Source: Gautieria morchelliformis
Taxonomy: Eukaryota; Basidiomycota; Agaricomycetes; Gomphales; Gomphaceae
Assembly (NCBI GenBank): GCA_015179125.1
Contig: WHVA01000337.1
Location: 1 to 64,000 of the forward strand
DNA length: 64,000 nt
Direction: 5' to 3'
The translations under genes and the position numbers were made by a program. Position 1 is the stretch's first letter, and every line of letters starts with the position of its first letter. The notes below the pieces were generated by a model that saw nothing but the letters and a program-made list of their open reading frames with translations, made no database searches and was not told the DNA's origin. Below are positions 1 through 9,940 of the stretch, piece after piece.

Positions 1-23
1 ACGACATCTTCCAAGACCTCATC

Positions 24-770
24 ATGGAAGGGCACGTGTGTGTGTACCTAGATGACATCCTGATCTTCACCGACACCCTTGAGGAGCATCGCCGACTTCT
101 GCGAATAGTCCTTGAGCGCCTACGGCAGCACAAGCTATATCTTCGCCCTGAGAAATGCGAATTTGAGCGAACAAAGATTGAGTACCTTGGGCTCATTGTG
201 TCACATGCAAGGTGGAGATGGACCCCGTCAAGGTTGCAGGTGTCATGGACTGGCCAGCCCCAGCAAATCGCAAGGAGGTGCAGGCATTCCTGGGCTTTGC
301 CAACTTTTATCGCCGGTTTGTCGAGGGCTTCTCCATCATGCACGTCCCCTGTTCGAGCTCACCAAGAAGGACGTACAATGGTCATGGGGTGATCGCGAAC
401 AGCAGGCATTTGATGGGCTGAAGCTGCGATTCACATCAACGCCGATCCTGCACTTTGCAGATGACAATCAACCATACCGGGTGGAGGCTGACAGTTCAGA
501 TGTCGCCACGGGTGCAGTCCTATCCTAACAATCTCCAGATGACGACAAATGGCATCCGATTGCATTTTACTCCAAGAGTCTCACCCCTGTGGAGCGAAAT
601 TATGAGATTCATGACAAGGAGATGCTGGCGATTATTCGTGCCCTAGGGAATGGCGACATTTCCTTGAAGGTACTAAGCATCGCATTGAGATCTGGACTGA
701 CCACAAGAACCTGGAGTATTTTCGCACTGCAAAGAAGCTTAATCGCAGGCAGGCTAGATGGTCTCTCTAC
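24..770 (+). pseudogene. Broken RT/RNase H region of G1 pol
   Basis: The first frame holds the RT catalytic motif YLDD (about residue 8) and the following thumb region, up to [10 protein letters not shown]. The protein then jumps frame near position 205 to a segment with [12 protein letters not shown], and again near 345 to the RNase H start (VEADSSDVATGAVLS). An in-frame TAA at 526-528 ends that frame, although the same frame continues afterwards through [16 protein letters not shown] further shift near 640 is needed to reach the next ORF. These are single-base lesions in an otherwise recognisable polyprotein, so the copy cannot make a full Pol. Confidence 0.85.
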
Positions 771-2513
771 TTGTCGCATTTTGATTTTGAGCTTCACCAT
801 CGGCCTGGGGTCACGATGGGCAAGTCAGACGCACTGTCGCGGCGCTCGGACCATGGGTCAGGATCGGGTGACAACAGCGATTTGACGCTCCTACGCCCAG
901 AGCTGTTCATTGTCCGCGCCCTGGAGGGGCTCACCCTGGTGGGGGAAGAACGTGGGATTATTCGCGACGTGAAGAAGGCATTTGGAGATGGGTCACTGGA
1001 GGATGAGGTCGCAGGAGCGGTAAAGAAGCTGCGTGAGTCTGGTGGGAAATCGCTGGTGTCTGCAGAGTGGGCTGAGATGGATGGGTTGCTCACATTCCGA
1101 GGTAAAGTTTACGTTCCAGACGTCCAGGACCTCAGGCGACGAATTGTCGCCCAGCACCATGATTCTCGGGTCGCTGGTCATCCGGGGCGATGGAAGACCC
1201 TTGAACTTGTCTCGCGAAATTACTGGTGGCCCCACATGTCGCGGTATGTTGGCGAGTACTCCAAGACGTGCGATTTATGCCTGCGAACAAAGGCACGAAG
1301 GCAGGCACCCCTCGGTGAACTCCATCCACTCCCTGTCCCTGAAGCTCGCTGGGACACGATCAGTGTTGACTTCATTGTGGAACTGCCTGACGCACATGGC
1401 TACGATGCTGTTATGAATGTAGTGGACTCGGTCTCCAAGCGGGCACACTTCATCCCCACTAACACCATGATCACTGCAGCCGGAGCAGCGCGACTTTTCC
1501 TACACCATGTCTGGAAGCTGCACGGCCTCCCGCGAACAGTGGTGTCAGATCGAGGAGTCCAGTTCGTGCGCGAATTCACTCGTGAGCTTTATCGCCTGCT
1601 GGGAATTCGCATCGCAGCCTCCACAGCATACCACCCACAGACTGACGGACAGACGGAGCGACTCAATCAAGAGCTAGAGCAGTACCTTCGACTCTTTGTC
1701 AATGAGCGACAGGATGACTGGGATGACCTCTTGCCCATGGCCGAGTTCCAGTACAACAACCATGTGCATGCTTCCACTCGTCAATCACCCTTCATGCTGG
1801 ACACTGGGCGGCACCCACGAATGGGCTTCGAACCACATCAACCCCCATCGAACCTTGAGTCTGTCAATGAATTCAAGGAACGCATGGAGGAGTCACTGTC
1901 AGAAGCGAAGTCAGCACTGGCAAAGTCGAAGGAGGACATGGCGATATACTATAATCGCCGACGTGAACCAACACCTACGTTTTCTCCGGGTGACAAGGTT
2001 TACCTCGATGCAAGCGATATACACACCACCCGTCCTTCGAAAAAGCTAGCTCATCGGCGACTTGGCCCCTATGTTGTTGAACGCCAAGTTGGGTCACAAG
2101 CCTACCGTCTCCGCCTCCCAAGGTCTCTAAGTCGCCTCCACCCTGTTTTCCCCGTCATTAAGCTCACTCCTGCTCCATCCGATCCAATCTTGGGTCGGCG
2201 ACCATCCCCACCACCTCCACCCATCCTTAGAGAGGGTGATGAGCACTTTGACGTTGAACAGGTGTTAGACAGTCGCATGCGAGCAAATCGCCTCCAGTTC
2301 CTCATCAAGTGGAAGGGGTATGGCTATGAAGAGAATTCTTGGGAAAATGAGGGCGATGTCCAAGCTCCTGACCTGATTGCTGACTTCTACCGTTCGCATC
2401 CAGGTGCCCCTCGTCGCATTCGCTCCTTGGAGGCTGTCACGTTTCAGAATCGCATCCCTGTTCCACCAGTGGGATTTCATGCGTCGGGTCGCCGCATTCT
2501 AGAGGGGGGGTGA
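771..2513 (+). CDS. G1 integrase-chromodomain part of Pol
   Basis: An uninterrupted frame of 580 codons that would normally be the C-terminal part of a gag-pol polyprotein; the first Met shown is an internal Pol residue. It starts at the RNase H/integrase linker ([14 protein letters not shown]). The H2C2 zinc-binding module follows at about residues 125-175 (HH near HPGRWKT, CDLC). The integrase core comes next, with D in [10 protein letters not shown] in VVSDRG and E in GQTERLN, the DD35E set. A chromodomain lies near residues 490-545 ([16 protein letters not shown]). The stop codon touches the polypurine tract. All three catalytic acids are present, so this half looks intact although the RT half is broken. 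Confidence 0.9.
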   Translation: MSHFDFELHHRPGVTMGKSDALSRRSDHGSGSGDNSDLTLLRPELFIVRALEGLTLVGEERGIIRDVKKAFGDGSLEDEVAGAVKKLRESGGKSLVSAEWAEMDGLLTFRGKVYVPDVQDLRRRIVAQHHDSRVAGHPGRWKTLELVSRNYWWPHMSRYVGEYSKTCDLCLRTKARRQAPLGELHPLPVPEARWDTISVDFIVELPDAHGYDAVMNVVDSVSKRAHFIPTNTMITAAGAARLFLHHVWKLHGLPRTVVSDRGVQFVREFTRELYRLLGIRIAASTAYHPQTDGQTERLNQELEQYLRLFVNERQDDWDDLLPMAEFQYNNHVHASTRQSPFMLDTGRHPRMGFEPHQPPSNLESVNEFKERMEESLSEAKSALAKSKEDMAIYYNRRREPTPTFSPGDKVYLDASDIHTTRPSKKLAHRRLGPYVVERQVGSQAYRLRLPRSLSRLHPVFPVIKLTPAPSDPILGRRPSPPPPPILREGDEHFDVEQVLDSRMRANRLQFLIKWKGYGYEENSWENEGDVQAPDLIADFYRSHPGAPRRIRSLEAVTFQNRIPVPPVGFHASGRRILEGG

Positions 2514-3000
2514 TGTCAGGGGAACACCGATCGCACTGTGCATGATCGCACTGTGAATGATCGCACTGTGCATCGTCGCACCGCACTGTGCGTGGTCGCA
2601 CTGTGTACGATCGCACTGTGCGTTATCGCACACTGCATCATCGCAGCATGTTGTTGGTGGCCCCTGAGCTTCTCCTAGCCTTTAGCATCCTTTTGTCTTG
2701 TGTTCCATTTATTTCCCTTTCTGTTCCGGCCCCTTCCGACATCATTCCTTCCTTATCTGTCCAGCCCTGTTATCGCTGGCATGATTGCTTATGTAACTCG
2801 GGCATTCGATGATCGGGCTAGCATGCCCGCGTTTGCTTATAGTCGTAGTTAGGTGACGAAGGGGTTCCTTAGAGTTTTCTCTTTGGATCCCCCTTCGCCA
2901 GGTATGTCTATGTCCTGTATATAGTTCTCTATCTCACTTTGGATCCCCCTTCGCCAGTTCGCCGCTTGAGTGTAGAGCGTCTGCCTAGGTTGCCCTTATA
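2514..3000 (+). repeat. G1 3' LTR
   Basis: The LTR starts TGTCAGGGG directly after the chromodomain stop and a G-rich polypurine tract, and ends CTTATA, where related LTRs in this window end CTTACA. It contains a tandem CGCACTGTG array near its start and a weak TATA (about 2834-2839). A stem follows, with 5' arm at 2852-2868 and 3' arm at 2885-2901; the 3' arm is repeated exactly at 2941-2957. A possible 56-bp intron (GTATGT at 2902 to CAG at 2957) lies between the repeated arms. Confidence 0.85.
2529..2640 (+). repeat. Tandem CGCACTGTG array in the G1 LTR U3
   Basis: Six copies of CGCACTGTG spaced about 14-20 bp apart, mostly inside a longer unit GATCGCACTGTGCAT, followed by one degenerate copy. 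Its position in the U3 end of an LTR upstream of the TATA is where transcription-factor or enhancer repeats usually sit. No binding factor is identified. Confidence 0.8.
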
Positions 3001-3003
3001 ACC

Positions 3004-4370
3004 AGCTCAAAAGAGACGTCATTGCCGTCCCCCACTCTGTTCTTCACGGGGGAAGGAAGCTGATCGAAATCATCATCGATCGGGCACATCAGATAGTTGG
3101 CCACTATGGCCATCTGGAGACTTCGAACTACGTTCGAAGATCATATTGGTGGCCGGGAATGAACCCAGACATAGATGCGTTCTGCACATCGTGTGCGAGG
3201 TGTCAGATGACGAAAACCGGACCACAGCGGCCCAAAGGCCTACTACACAGCCTACCCATTCCAGATAGGCCGTGGCAGTCGATTGGCATCGACTTCATGG
3301 GGCCCCTGCCCAAATCCAATGACTGTGACTACCTGATGGTAGTCATTGACCGACTAAGGTCGCTCGTACACCTCGTACCAGCCACGATGAGTGTGTCAGC
3401 CAAGGGAGTAGCCTGGCTGTTTCTGAAGGAGGTCATCCGACTCCACAGAGTTCCCGACTCCATCGTCTCGGACAGAGACTCGAAGTTCACATCGATCTTC
3501 TGGCGTGAATTACAGCGACTCATGGGGACTAAGCTCCTCATGTCAACTGCCTTCCATCCCCAAACGGATGGAGCGACCAAGCGGGAAAACCGCTCGATCG
3601 GCCAGATATTGCGCGCGGTCGTCAGAGATGATCAGAAGGATTGGGCATTGAAATGCCCAATGGTTGAGGTCACCCTCAACAGCAACATCAGTGCGACCAC
3701 AGGGTTCGCACCTTTCGAGCTGAACCACGGATATATGCCGCGGATAGACCTCCCCATAGCCGTGGACACCCCGTTCAAGGGGGTAGCCCGGTTCGCACAT
3801 CAGGCAAAATGGAACCTGATGGCAGCACATGATGCAATCATAGAGCATCGAGTGACGCAAACGTTTCACGCAAATAAGAAACGTATGGCGAGTGACAGGT
3901 ACGCGGCCAACGACCGCATCTACCTTTCGACACAAAACCTAACTCTCCTGAAAGGAAGAGCCAGAAAACTAGTCCCGCGGTACATTGGACCGTACCGCAT
4001 CATCGAGGCTCACAATGACGCCTCGAGGGTGACCCTCGATCTTCCCGACGAGCTGAAAAGCTGTCGCATTTCACCGGTCTTCCATTCCAGCCTCGTATGG
4101 CGATACAAGGCTAACAACGACGAATTGTTCCCTCGTCGTGAGGCCAAGTCATTTTATGACCTCAGAGCAAATGACGATGAGGAGTGGCTCGTTGACGAGA
4201 TTATCGCACATTGATGGATAAACTCGACAGACCTGGAGTTACAGGTCTGTTGGACCCTAGGCGACGTGACATGGGAACCCATGTCGTCCTGCAAGGACCT
4301 TGAGGCCCTAGATAGCTATCTAGAGCTTCGGGGGGTGGGCAAGCCACACGCCCTCCCCAGACGCCGCTAG
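3004..4370 (+). pseudogene. G2 copy 1 integrase-chromodomain, inactivated
   Basis: The frame reads from the H2C2 finger (HQIVGHYGH, CTSCARCQ) through the integrase core (D in GIDFMGPLP, D in VSDRDSK). The third catalytic acid is lost: copy 2 has GATERAN where this copy has GATKREN, a Glu to Lys change at the DD35E position. A premature TGA at 4212-4214 separates the core from the chromodomain-like tail (LGDVTWEPMSS); copy 2 has CGA there, so this is a C-to-T change in a CpG. The tail remains readable to a TAG at 4368-4370. Both lesions were read by direct comparison with copy 2. Confidence 0.88.
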
Positions 4371-4483
4371 ACGCGTCTGTCACATGCAGACCACGTGACG
4401 CGCCGGCCACGGCGCGGTTAAATTTTCACCTCAGATCTTTCCGAGGGCGCATCGCTTCTTGGAAGCTAACCACCATCATCCCC

Positions 4484-6932
4484 ATGAAGATGATGCCCCC
4501 TAAAGATGGGATGGACGTTGATCCGTCAACGTCCACAATGCGAACAACGGCCCTGAGACAGGGGGCCGCAGACATTCTCCATGCTCCAATAGACCAGGAG
4601 CACTGGATGATCATGGGATGGGAGGACACCCTCGCCATCATCCACCTGGACGATTGCGCAACGTGCGCGGACTATGCCGCGCACCTAAGGGCCGCAACAG
4701 GCACCCACAAGGTCAAATTGAGGGATGAAGACATCAGCGACACCGTCGATGCGGCCTGGGGATGGCTCCCAAGGGGCATCGCACGTGACGTGCAAGAAGA
4801 GCCCCTCCGGAACATCCACGACCTTAAAAAAGAGGTCAAGGAGCTGGAACATGCGGTCGAAGACCGCGACGATGCGCTCACAACCAAGCACGCCAGGATC
4901 AAGGAACTGGAGCATCAGCTGAGCGCAGCCCAGCTCCAGGTTACCCTGGCCCACATTGCCTCAAAAAGGCTGCGACATGACCCAGCCATGGACCCAGTGG
5001 CCGGGCCATCATCACTTCGCGCAACAGTACCTCTGCCGGCGCACGCAACATCGGGACTAGCGTCCCAATTGTCAGCGCCGACCCCGACAACGACAACGAC
5101 GGAAGGGCATAGCGCGCCTTCTGACTCTGCGTACAGCGTCCCAGATGGATGGGAGTCAGACTCGTCCGTCTGGAAGACGTACAACCCGGAAAGGGCACAG
5201 AGGCTGGCAGAGCAGCCAAAGAAAAAGCGCAAGACAAAGCGCGGCTCCCCCCACACCGTCAATGGGCTAGCCATTGCGAAGGAAAGCACGATTAGTGCTT
5301 ACCTAGCGGCGTCATCGTCGCACACTGTCAACGACCCCGCCCTTCAGCGGTGGGTAGCACAGATCGAGGCCCAGTACATCGGGCCTGGCGTGGCCCTGCC
5401 TCCACCGGCGGGGACAGTTCACCATCCCTACCCGGGGGAGGGGACGCTCATCCCACTCGGAGATCCACCGATCTCTGAGACGGGCCTCCTACCACGGCCG
5501 GTAGGAAAGGCCCAACAGCGTCGTACTCAATGGTACGACTGTCAGGGGACACCCTGTGTTCCATTTCCAGTTCCAGTTCCGACTCCATTTCCGACTCCGC
5601 TTCCGGTTCCGATTCCATCTCCGCCTCCGCTTTCGGAAATGATTCCGCTTCTGGGAGAACTTCCACCGGTTCTGTTCACTTTTCCAGTTCCACTCCAATT
5701 TCCGACTTCCGCTCTCGGAACAGTGTCGGAAATCAAGCGACTCGCATAATAGGTGGCATCAAGGGTCGATCAAGGGTCAGGGAGATCAGGGGGATGCAGG
5801 GTTGATGGCGGGTGCCAAGTGTTGTCCCTGGCTGCGCAGCGTAGTATAATACGGGCTCGCTGACATTGGGGGTCCTTAGACTTTCTCTTTGGATTTCCCC
5901 TTGTCAGGTGAGAATCCCCTCTCTTGTATACTCTGTTCATTTATACAGACTTTGGATTTACCCTTGTCAGTTGTGTGGTAGTGTGATCTCCACAACCAGC
6001 CAGGGTTGCCCTTACAACGACGTCTGCCCGCTTGACGACCCACGCTTCGTCGAACTCATAGCGCGGGCAAAAGAAACGCCGCAGCTCACGCGTACGCACG
6101 AGATAATCGGCATATTCAAACGCATCGAGCGCGAACTATGCGCTCGCAATCCCAAAAGGGATTGTCTCATGATAGCGGGCAGTACCCTGCACGATATCGC
6201 GGCCATCCTGAAGGGTTGGATACACAACCCTGAAGGAATCCCATCTGCCATCCGTGACAACGCGGATGGCACCTTCAACCTAGACGACATGGACGTCTGG
6301 ATGTGGTTGAAGGCCCTTGCGCCCCGGGTCAAAGGGGTCGCATCACCACTCAGGGCGAGGCTACTCGACCTCTTCGGCTCGACTGACCAATGGTCGAGCC
6401 TCGTCGACGCCAGGGAAGTGCTGATGCCTCAGAGCACCACCCTGCGGCTCTCAATCACGGGCCCATTCCCTGTGGAGGGCCGAGCCGGCCCCGACATCCC
6501 CCTCGCTGAGATCGCGAGATGGTTGGCCTGCTACGCGGGGGTCACTCGCGAGCGAGTGGCATGCATTGGACATTATGTTCAACGTAGCATCACCGGCGCG
6601 GCATTCAGTGCCGCCGCCCACGAGGGCCAACAAAAGGTCATCGAGACCAGCCATGTGAGGGCTGCGGTGCAGCTCGACCAAGAGCTAGCACGCTTCCTGC
6701 CCCCTCCTCAGCCTGAGGACCTGGCCGTTGAGGCCATGCTCCGCGAGGACACTGGCCCCATCACCCAAGCGGATACCGCCGCTAGTGGTGAGGCCGACCA
6801 GCCTCACCCATCACCACCAATGACGCGGAGGTGCCCCCGGAGGAGTCACGTGCTCCACCGGCCCCATATGATGATGACATCTTCGTATCGGCCACTCTAG
6901 AGGACTCCCTCATGGATGACCTCTATGAGTAG
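4484..6932 (+). pseudogene. G2 copy 1 third ORF, split by a solo LTR
   Basis: Homologous throughout to the intact 663-codon ORF at 19028-21019. The frame is open from MKMMPPKDGMDVD to the sequence RTQWYD, where a solo LTR is inserted at 5540. It resumes at 6017 with DVCPLDDPRFVELIARAKE and continues to about 6800, where a further frame change precedes the shared end (TLEDSLMDDLYE, stop 6930-6932). The copy also lacks the short PRPLTHA segment seen in copy 2. Non-functional here; the intact copy is described separately. Confidence 0.85.
5540..6016 (+). repeat. Solo gypsy LTR (477 bp) with ACGAC target duplication
   Basis: TGTCAGGGGACACC to CTTACA, flanked by ACGAC at 5535-5539 and 6017-6021; the uninterrupted site is present in G2 copy 2 (TACGACGTCTGC). 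The LTR is rich in TTCCG/TTCCA words at 5560-5740. It has a TATA-like TATAAT (5845-5850) and a stem with arms at 5860-5875 and 5891-5907. The 3' arm is repeated at 5954-5970 (one difference). A possible 63-bp intron runs from GTGAGA (5908) to the CAG ending the second arm. The same family forms the 3' LTR at 60407-60896. Confidence 0.95.
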
Positions 6933-6968
6933 TAGTTGACCCCTATAGTTGTCTATAGAGGGGGAGGG

Positions 6969-7183
6969 TGTAAATAACCCGTGTATCTACATGTATAACA
7001 GTTATTACATAATCCCAGTGGGCCCCTTAGGGACCCACTGTATAGTTTATGTGTGGGAACCGGCCAGCGGTTCCCGTCACATCTTACTCTTACCTGTCAC
7101 TATGTAGCATTCAGAATACCACTCATTGGTCAAGTTCTGTAGTGCCCTTGTGATACAAGGTCTTAAGATCGACACCCTTTACA
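6969..7183 (+). repeat. G2 3' LTR, copy 1
   Basis: The 215-bp LTR begins TGTAAATAACCC right after a polypurine tract (GAGGGGGAGGG) and ends CTTTACA. Two inverted repeats are visible: 7016-7040 (CAGTGGG...CCCACTG with a CCCT/AGGG inner stem) and 7055-7075 (GGGAACCG...CGGTTCCC). The first is kept in copy 2; the second is partly degraded there. The right flank CTGCT is inside the NLR gene. Confidence 0.88.
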
Positions 7184-9223
7184 CTGCTTCTCATGGGTTT
7201 GGGCAAGGTTTCCCATAGCCCTCAGGATGTCAGGATGCTCTTCACCAAGGACCCTCTTACTTGCCTCCATGACTTGAACCCCCAGCTCTTCAGCATCTTT
7301 CCACAGACCCTGATTCCGATAGGTTGAGGCAAGGTTGCCCATGGTGATCAGGGTATCAGGATGCTCTGCACCAAAGACCCTCTTCCTTGCCTCCATGACT
7401 TTAACCTCCAGCTCTTCAGCATCCTTCCACTGGCCCTGATTCTGATAGGTTGTGGCAAGGTTGCCCATGGCCATCAGGGTATCAGGATGCTCCTCACCAA
7501 GGACCCTCTTACTTGCCTCCATGGCTTGAACCTCCAGCGCTTCACCATCCTTCCACCGGCCCCACTTCTCATGGGTTTGGGCAAGGTTTCCCATAGCCCT
7601 CAGGGTGTCAGGATGCTCCTCACCAATGGCCCTCTTCCTTGCAACCATGATTTGAACCCTCAGTTCTTCAGCATCCTTCCATCGTCCTGCTTCAGTGAAC
7701 ATGTCGCCAAAAACTTCTGCCATGTTTGAATCTGTAGCTTTTGTATGTAGCTCAGTGACATGAGACAGAAGAGATCTCCTAATAGCATAACCCTCTGTAC
7801 TATCTTCACGTGGGATAGAAAGTGCAAGTATCTGCATTGTACACCCTTGCTTACTCTCCTGCTCTGCCACCCCCAGGTTATCTCGAGCCCAGACATGTAC
7901 TAGTGGATGAAGGAAAAATGTACTGTCTTCTTCCTCAGTACTAATTAATGAATATGAAGCTAATTCATTAATGATCTCCTGAAATTGAAATTCACTCCAA
8001 CCACCATTTGTGGTTAGACAGTTATGCAGAAATCGCTTTGCATCATCAAATGGTCCATCTAGATCCATGAGAGAAGCCCTTTGAAACATGCTTTTGGAAA
8101 TCCCCCTATAATGTAAAAATGCACACAGGTGTAGCAGGGTTGCTGCTATGGGACTTAGCTTTTTAAAGCTAATTTCCCATGTCCTGTATACTGCCCATGG
8201 ATAATCATCCACCATTTGTACTGAGTGTTTGCTCATCAGTTGAGCTCGATCCTTCTGGAAAATCTTCAGGTATTCATTTAGACTGCATCCCTTTGAGATA
8301 TAGGCACCTGCTTGTACAATGGCCAGGGGAAGATGGCCAAGCTCTTTTACAATAGTAGAAGCCAAGCTGAGATTCTTTGCAGAATATTTGACTGTAGAGA
8401 ACACAAGGAGCAAATCAATAGCTTCCTTAGGATTCATACTTGACACATGACAGTTGGAGCTGGGTGCGTGCACATGACACTCCACATTGCGACTTGTCAC
8501 AATGATATTTCCATGCTTGCACAGTGGGAAGTAGTTTCGAAGGTTTATGCCATGGTCATCAGCATTGACTAGGAAGAGCAACCACCCTTTGTGTTGTCCA
8601 GAGAGCCAGAGAAGAGCATCTTTGGAAGTCTCACCAATACCCTCTTCCTGCGCAATATCTTCAAGGCCAGACTCCATAGTGGTCATGCTAATTGCATCAA
8701 CATAAAAGACTCTCCAAAAACTAAACATAACACAAGTTAGTGCAAACATAACAGACCCAGGCAAACTACCCCACCATTGATAAAACTTTTCAATGAATCT
8801 CAATGCAATATGTGTTTTCCCGGCCCCACCAAGCCCATACAAGAGAAAGATGCGCTGTTCCTCCTTACCAGTGGATGTCTGGCCTGGGAAGAAATATCCC
8901 TCAAGTTGCAAAAGGATATCTTCTCTTCCGGTAAATCTGCTTGTTGGGGGAGGACAAGCCTTACTGTCAGCTCCACGTTTACCTGACAGCTGGCCAATAG
9001 TGCCTGTGCCGACAGTGTCTACCATAAAACATATGTCATCAGCTGTGAGGCATTGCAAGTTGTACGCACAGAGGTGTCCAGCAGCTATCACTTCCTGACA
9101 CTCCCTGAGAGCAATGACAGCAGCAGTTACCATCTTGTCTACTTTTCCCTGCTGAAGATACTGCAATGTGTGTGTCTTCACCTCAGGTAACTTTTCCCAT
9201 GGTGCCAATGTTACACTCTGCAA
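7184..9223 (-). pseudogene. NLR-type NB-ARC / TPR protein, cut at both ends by retroelements
   Basis: A minus-strand frame of about 680 codons. The N-terminal 90 residues are helical and match no domain I can name. Then come an NB-ARC module (FTGREDIL; Walker A GLGGAGKTHIAL; Walker-B-like WLLFLVNADD; IIVTSRN; GHLPLAI), a winged-helix-like region, and at least four 42-residue kinesin-light-chain-type TPRs (GEEHPDTL.AMGNLA.T). Such proteins are STAND/NLR-like sensors in fungi. About 17 residues after FIEKFYQ look like an unspliced in-frame intron with a CTAAC branch-like site and TTTAG acceptor. The frame continues only seven codons into the G2 LTR at the C-terminus, and at the N-terminus it meets the G3 LTR at 9225. 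Effector domain and remaining TPRs are missing, so this is a remnant. Confidence 0.85.
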
Positions 9224-9224
9224 T

Positions 9225-9907
9225 TGTTACAACCGTTCATTTCCGACTTCCGACCCTCAGTTCCGCCATACATTCCGCCTCTCCAATAGTTCCGCCACAA
9301 CGTTCCGCCCCTCCGACATTTCCGACATTTCGCCCCTTGTACATTTCCCTTGTTCTTTCGACTCTATTACTCGGACCCACCGGACCCACCTCGCCATCCA
9401 TCAAAACCATATATCCGGTCACCCTTGTAGTTCGTTGTCAGATATGTTCTTCCGACCCCTTGTTCTTTGCCATTGTTCTACCCTACCCTGAACCCCCCTT
9501 GTAGTCCCATTGTTCCCAATAAGTTAGTTCCCACACATTGTACTCGACTTCCGCTTCCTCCGGAATTTGCTTAGTACAACACCATTACTTGTTGCTCTGC
9601 GCTTTGTATAAAACCCCCCTCATGTATGTCTGTAATTCTGCAATCAGATAATCACCTTCGATACTTGATTTCCTTCGCTCCATCTCCTGTTCTTAGCACA
9701 GCGAGTCTAGCAAGATCTCAGTCTCTCGGTCTTCCGCTTTCCGCCTCAGCTCCGACTCAAGTTCCGACCAAACCTCTGGTCCAGTACTTTCCGACTTCCG
9801 GCTCATTTCCGAAATACCTAGGACGATAGTTCATCGGGGGCGCAACCTATAAGTTGAAGCCGCTGTCCTTTCCAGTTCCGACTTAGTGGAAATCTCGATA
9901 CGTAACA
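9225..9907 (+). repeat. G3 5' LTR
   Basis: TGTTACAACCG to ACGTAACA. A TATA box (TATAAAA, 9607-9613) is followed 29 bp later by AATCAGATAAT (9642-9652), the likely transcript start. The U3 shows seven TTCCG words in about 92 bp (9238-9330). The partner LTR is 16541-17230, with a handful of substitutions and small indels between them, so the insertion is not brand new. Confidence 0.93.
9607..9613 (+). promoter_or_regulatory. TATA box of the G3 LTR promoter
   Basis: TATAAAA in an AT-poor setting, 29 bp upstream of the 11-nt segment whose complement follows the LTR. The spacing fits a transcript starting at or very near 9642. The same box is present in the 3' LTR. Confidence 0.75.
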
Positions 9908-9909
9908 GT

Positions 9910-9920
9910 ATTATCTGATT
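9910..9920 (+). promoter_or_regulatory. Self-complementary primer binding site of G3
   Basis: ATTATCTGATT begins two bases after the LTR end and is a perfect 11-nt reverse complement of AATCAGATAAT at 9642-9652, the predicted 5' end of the RNA. In Tf1 the first 11 nt of the transcript anneal to the primer site and are cleaved to prime reverse transcription. Position and length match that mechanism. No tRNA 3'-end complement starting with TGG is present here. Confidence 0.75.
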
Positions 9921-9940
9921 CCCACCCGATAACTATCACT

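Larger units (their letters stand above)
1..3000 (+). mobile_element. Ty3/gypsy chromovirus G1, 3' part (5' end outside window)
   Basis: The segment carries, in order, the C-terminal part of reverse transcriptase, RNase H, an integrase zinc-binding and core domain, a chromodomain, a polypurine tract (2500-2510) and a 3' LTR. That is the standard order for a chromodomain-bearing Ty3/gypsy element. On its right the reading frame resumes inside the integrase of another element (G2), so G1 is nested in G2. The 5' half, including its own 5' LTR, lies outside the window, so the target duplication cannot be tested; the candidate right copy is ACCAG at 3001-3005. A close relative occupies 60407-64000 on the minus strand. 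Confidence 0.9.
3001..7183 (+). mobile_element. Ty3/gypsy element G2, copy 1 (3' part)
   Basis: This copy starts inside the integrase zinc-binding domain, where G1 is inserted, and continues through integrase core, chromodomain, the G2-specific third ORF, a polypurine tract (about 6957-6968) and a 215-bp 3' LTR. It is collinear with copy 2 (17231-21269) except for a solo LTR at 5540-6016. The 5' LTR, gag, protease and RT lie outside the window. Immediately right of its LTR begins a truncated NLR gene. Confidence 0.88.

Noticed and set aside
2514..3000. CRISPR-like array from the regularly spaced CGCACTGTG words
   Set aside because: Units are too short and contiguous, inside an LTR of a eukaryotic element; no spacers or cas genes.
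7016..7040. Rho-independent-type terminator
   Set aside because: The hairpin is inside a eukaryotic LTR and has no following T run; bacterial termination does not apply.
9166..9504. Plus-strand proline/serine-rich frames at the NLR-G3 border
   Set aside because: They cross the LTR boundary and reflect the TTCCG-rich U3 composition rather than a gene.
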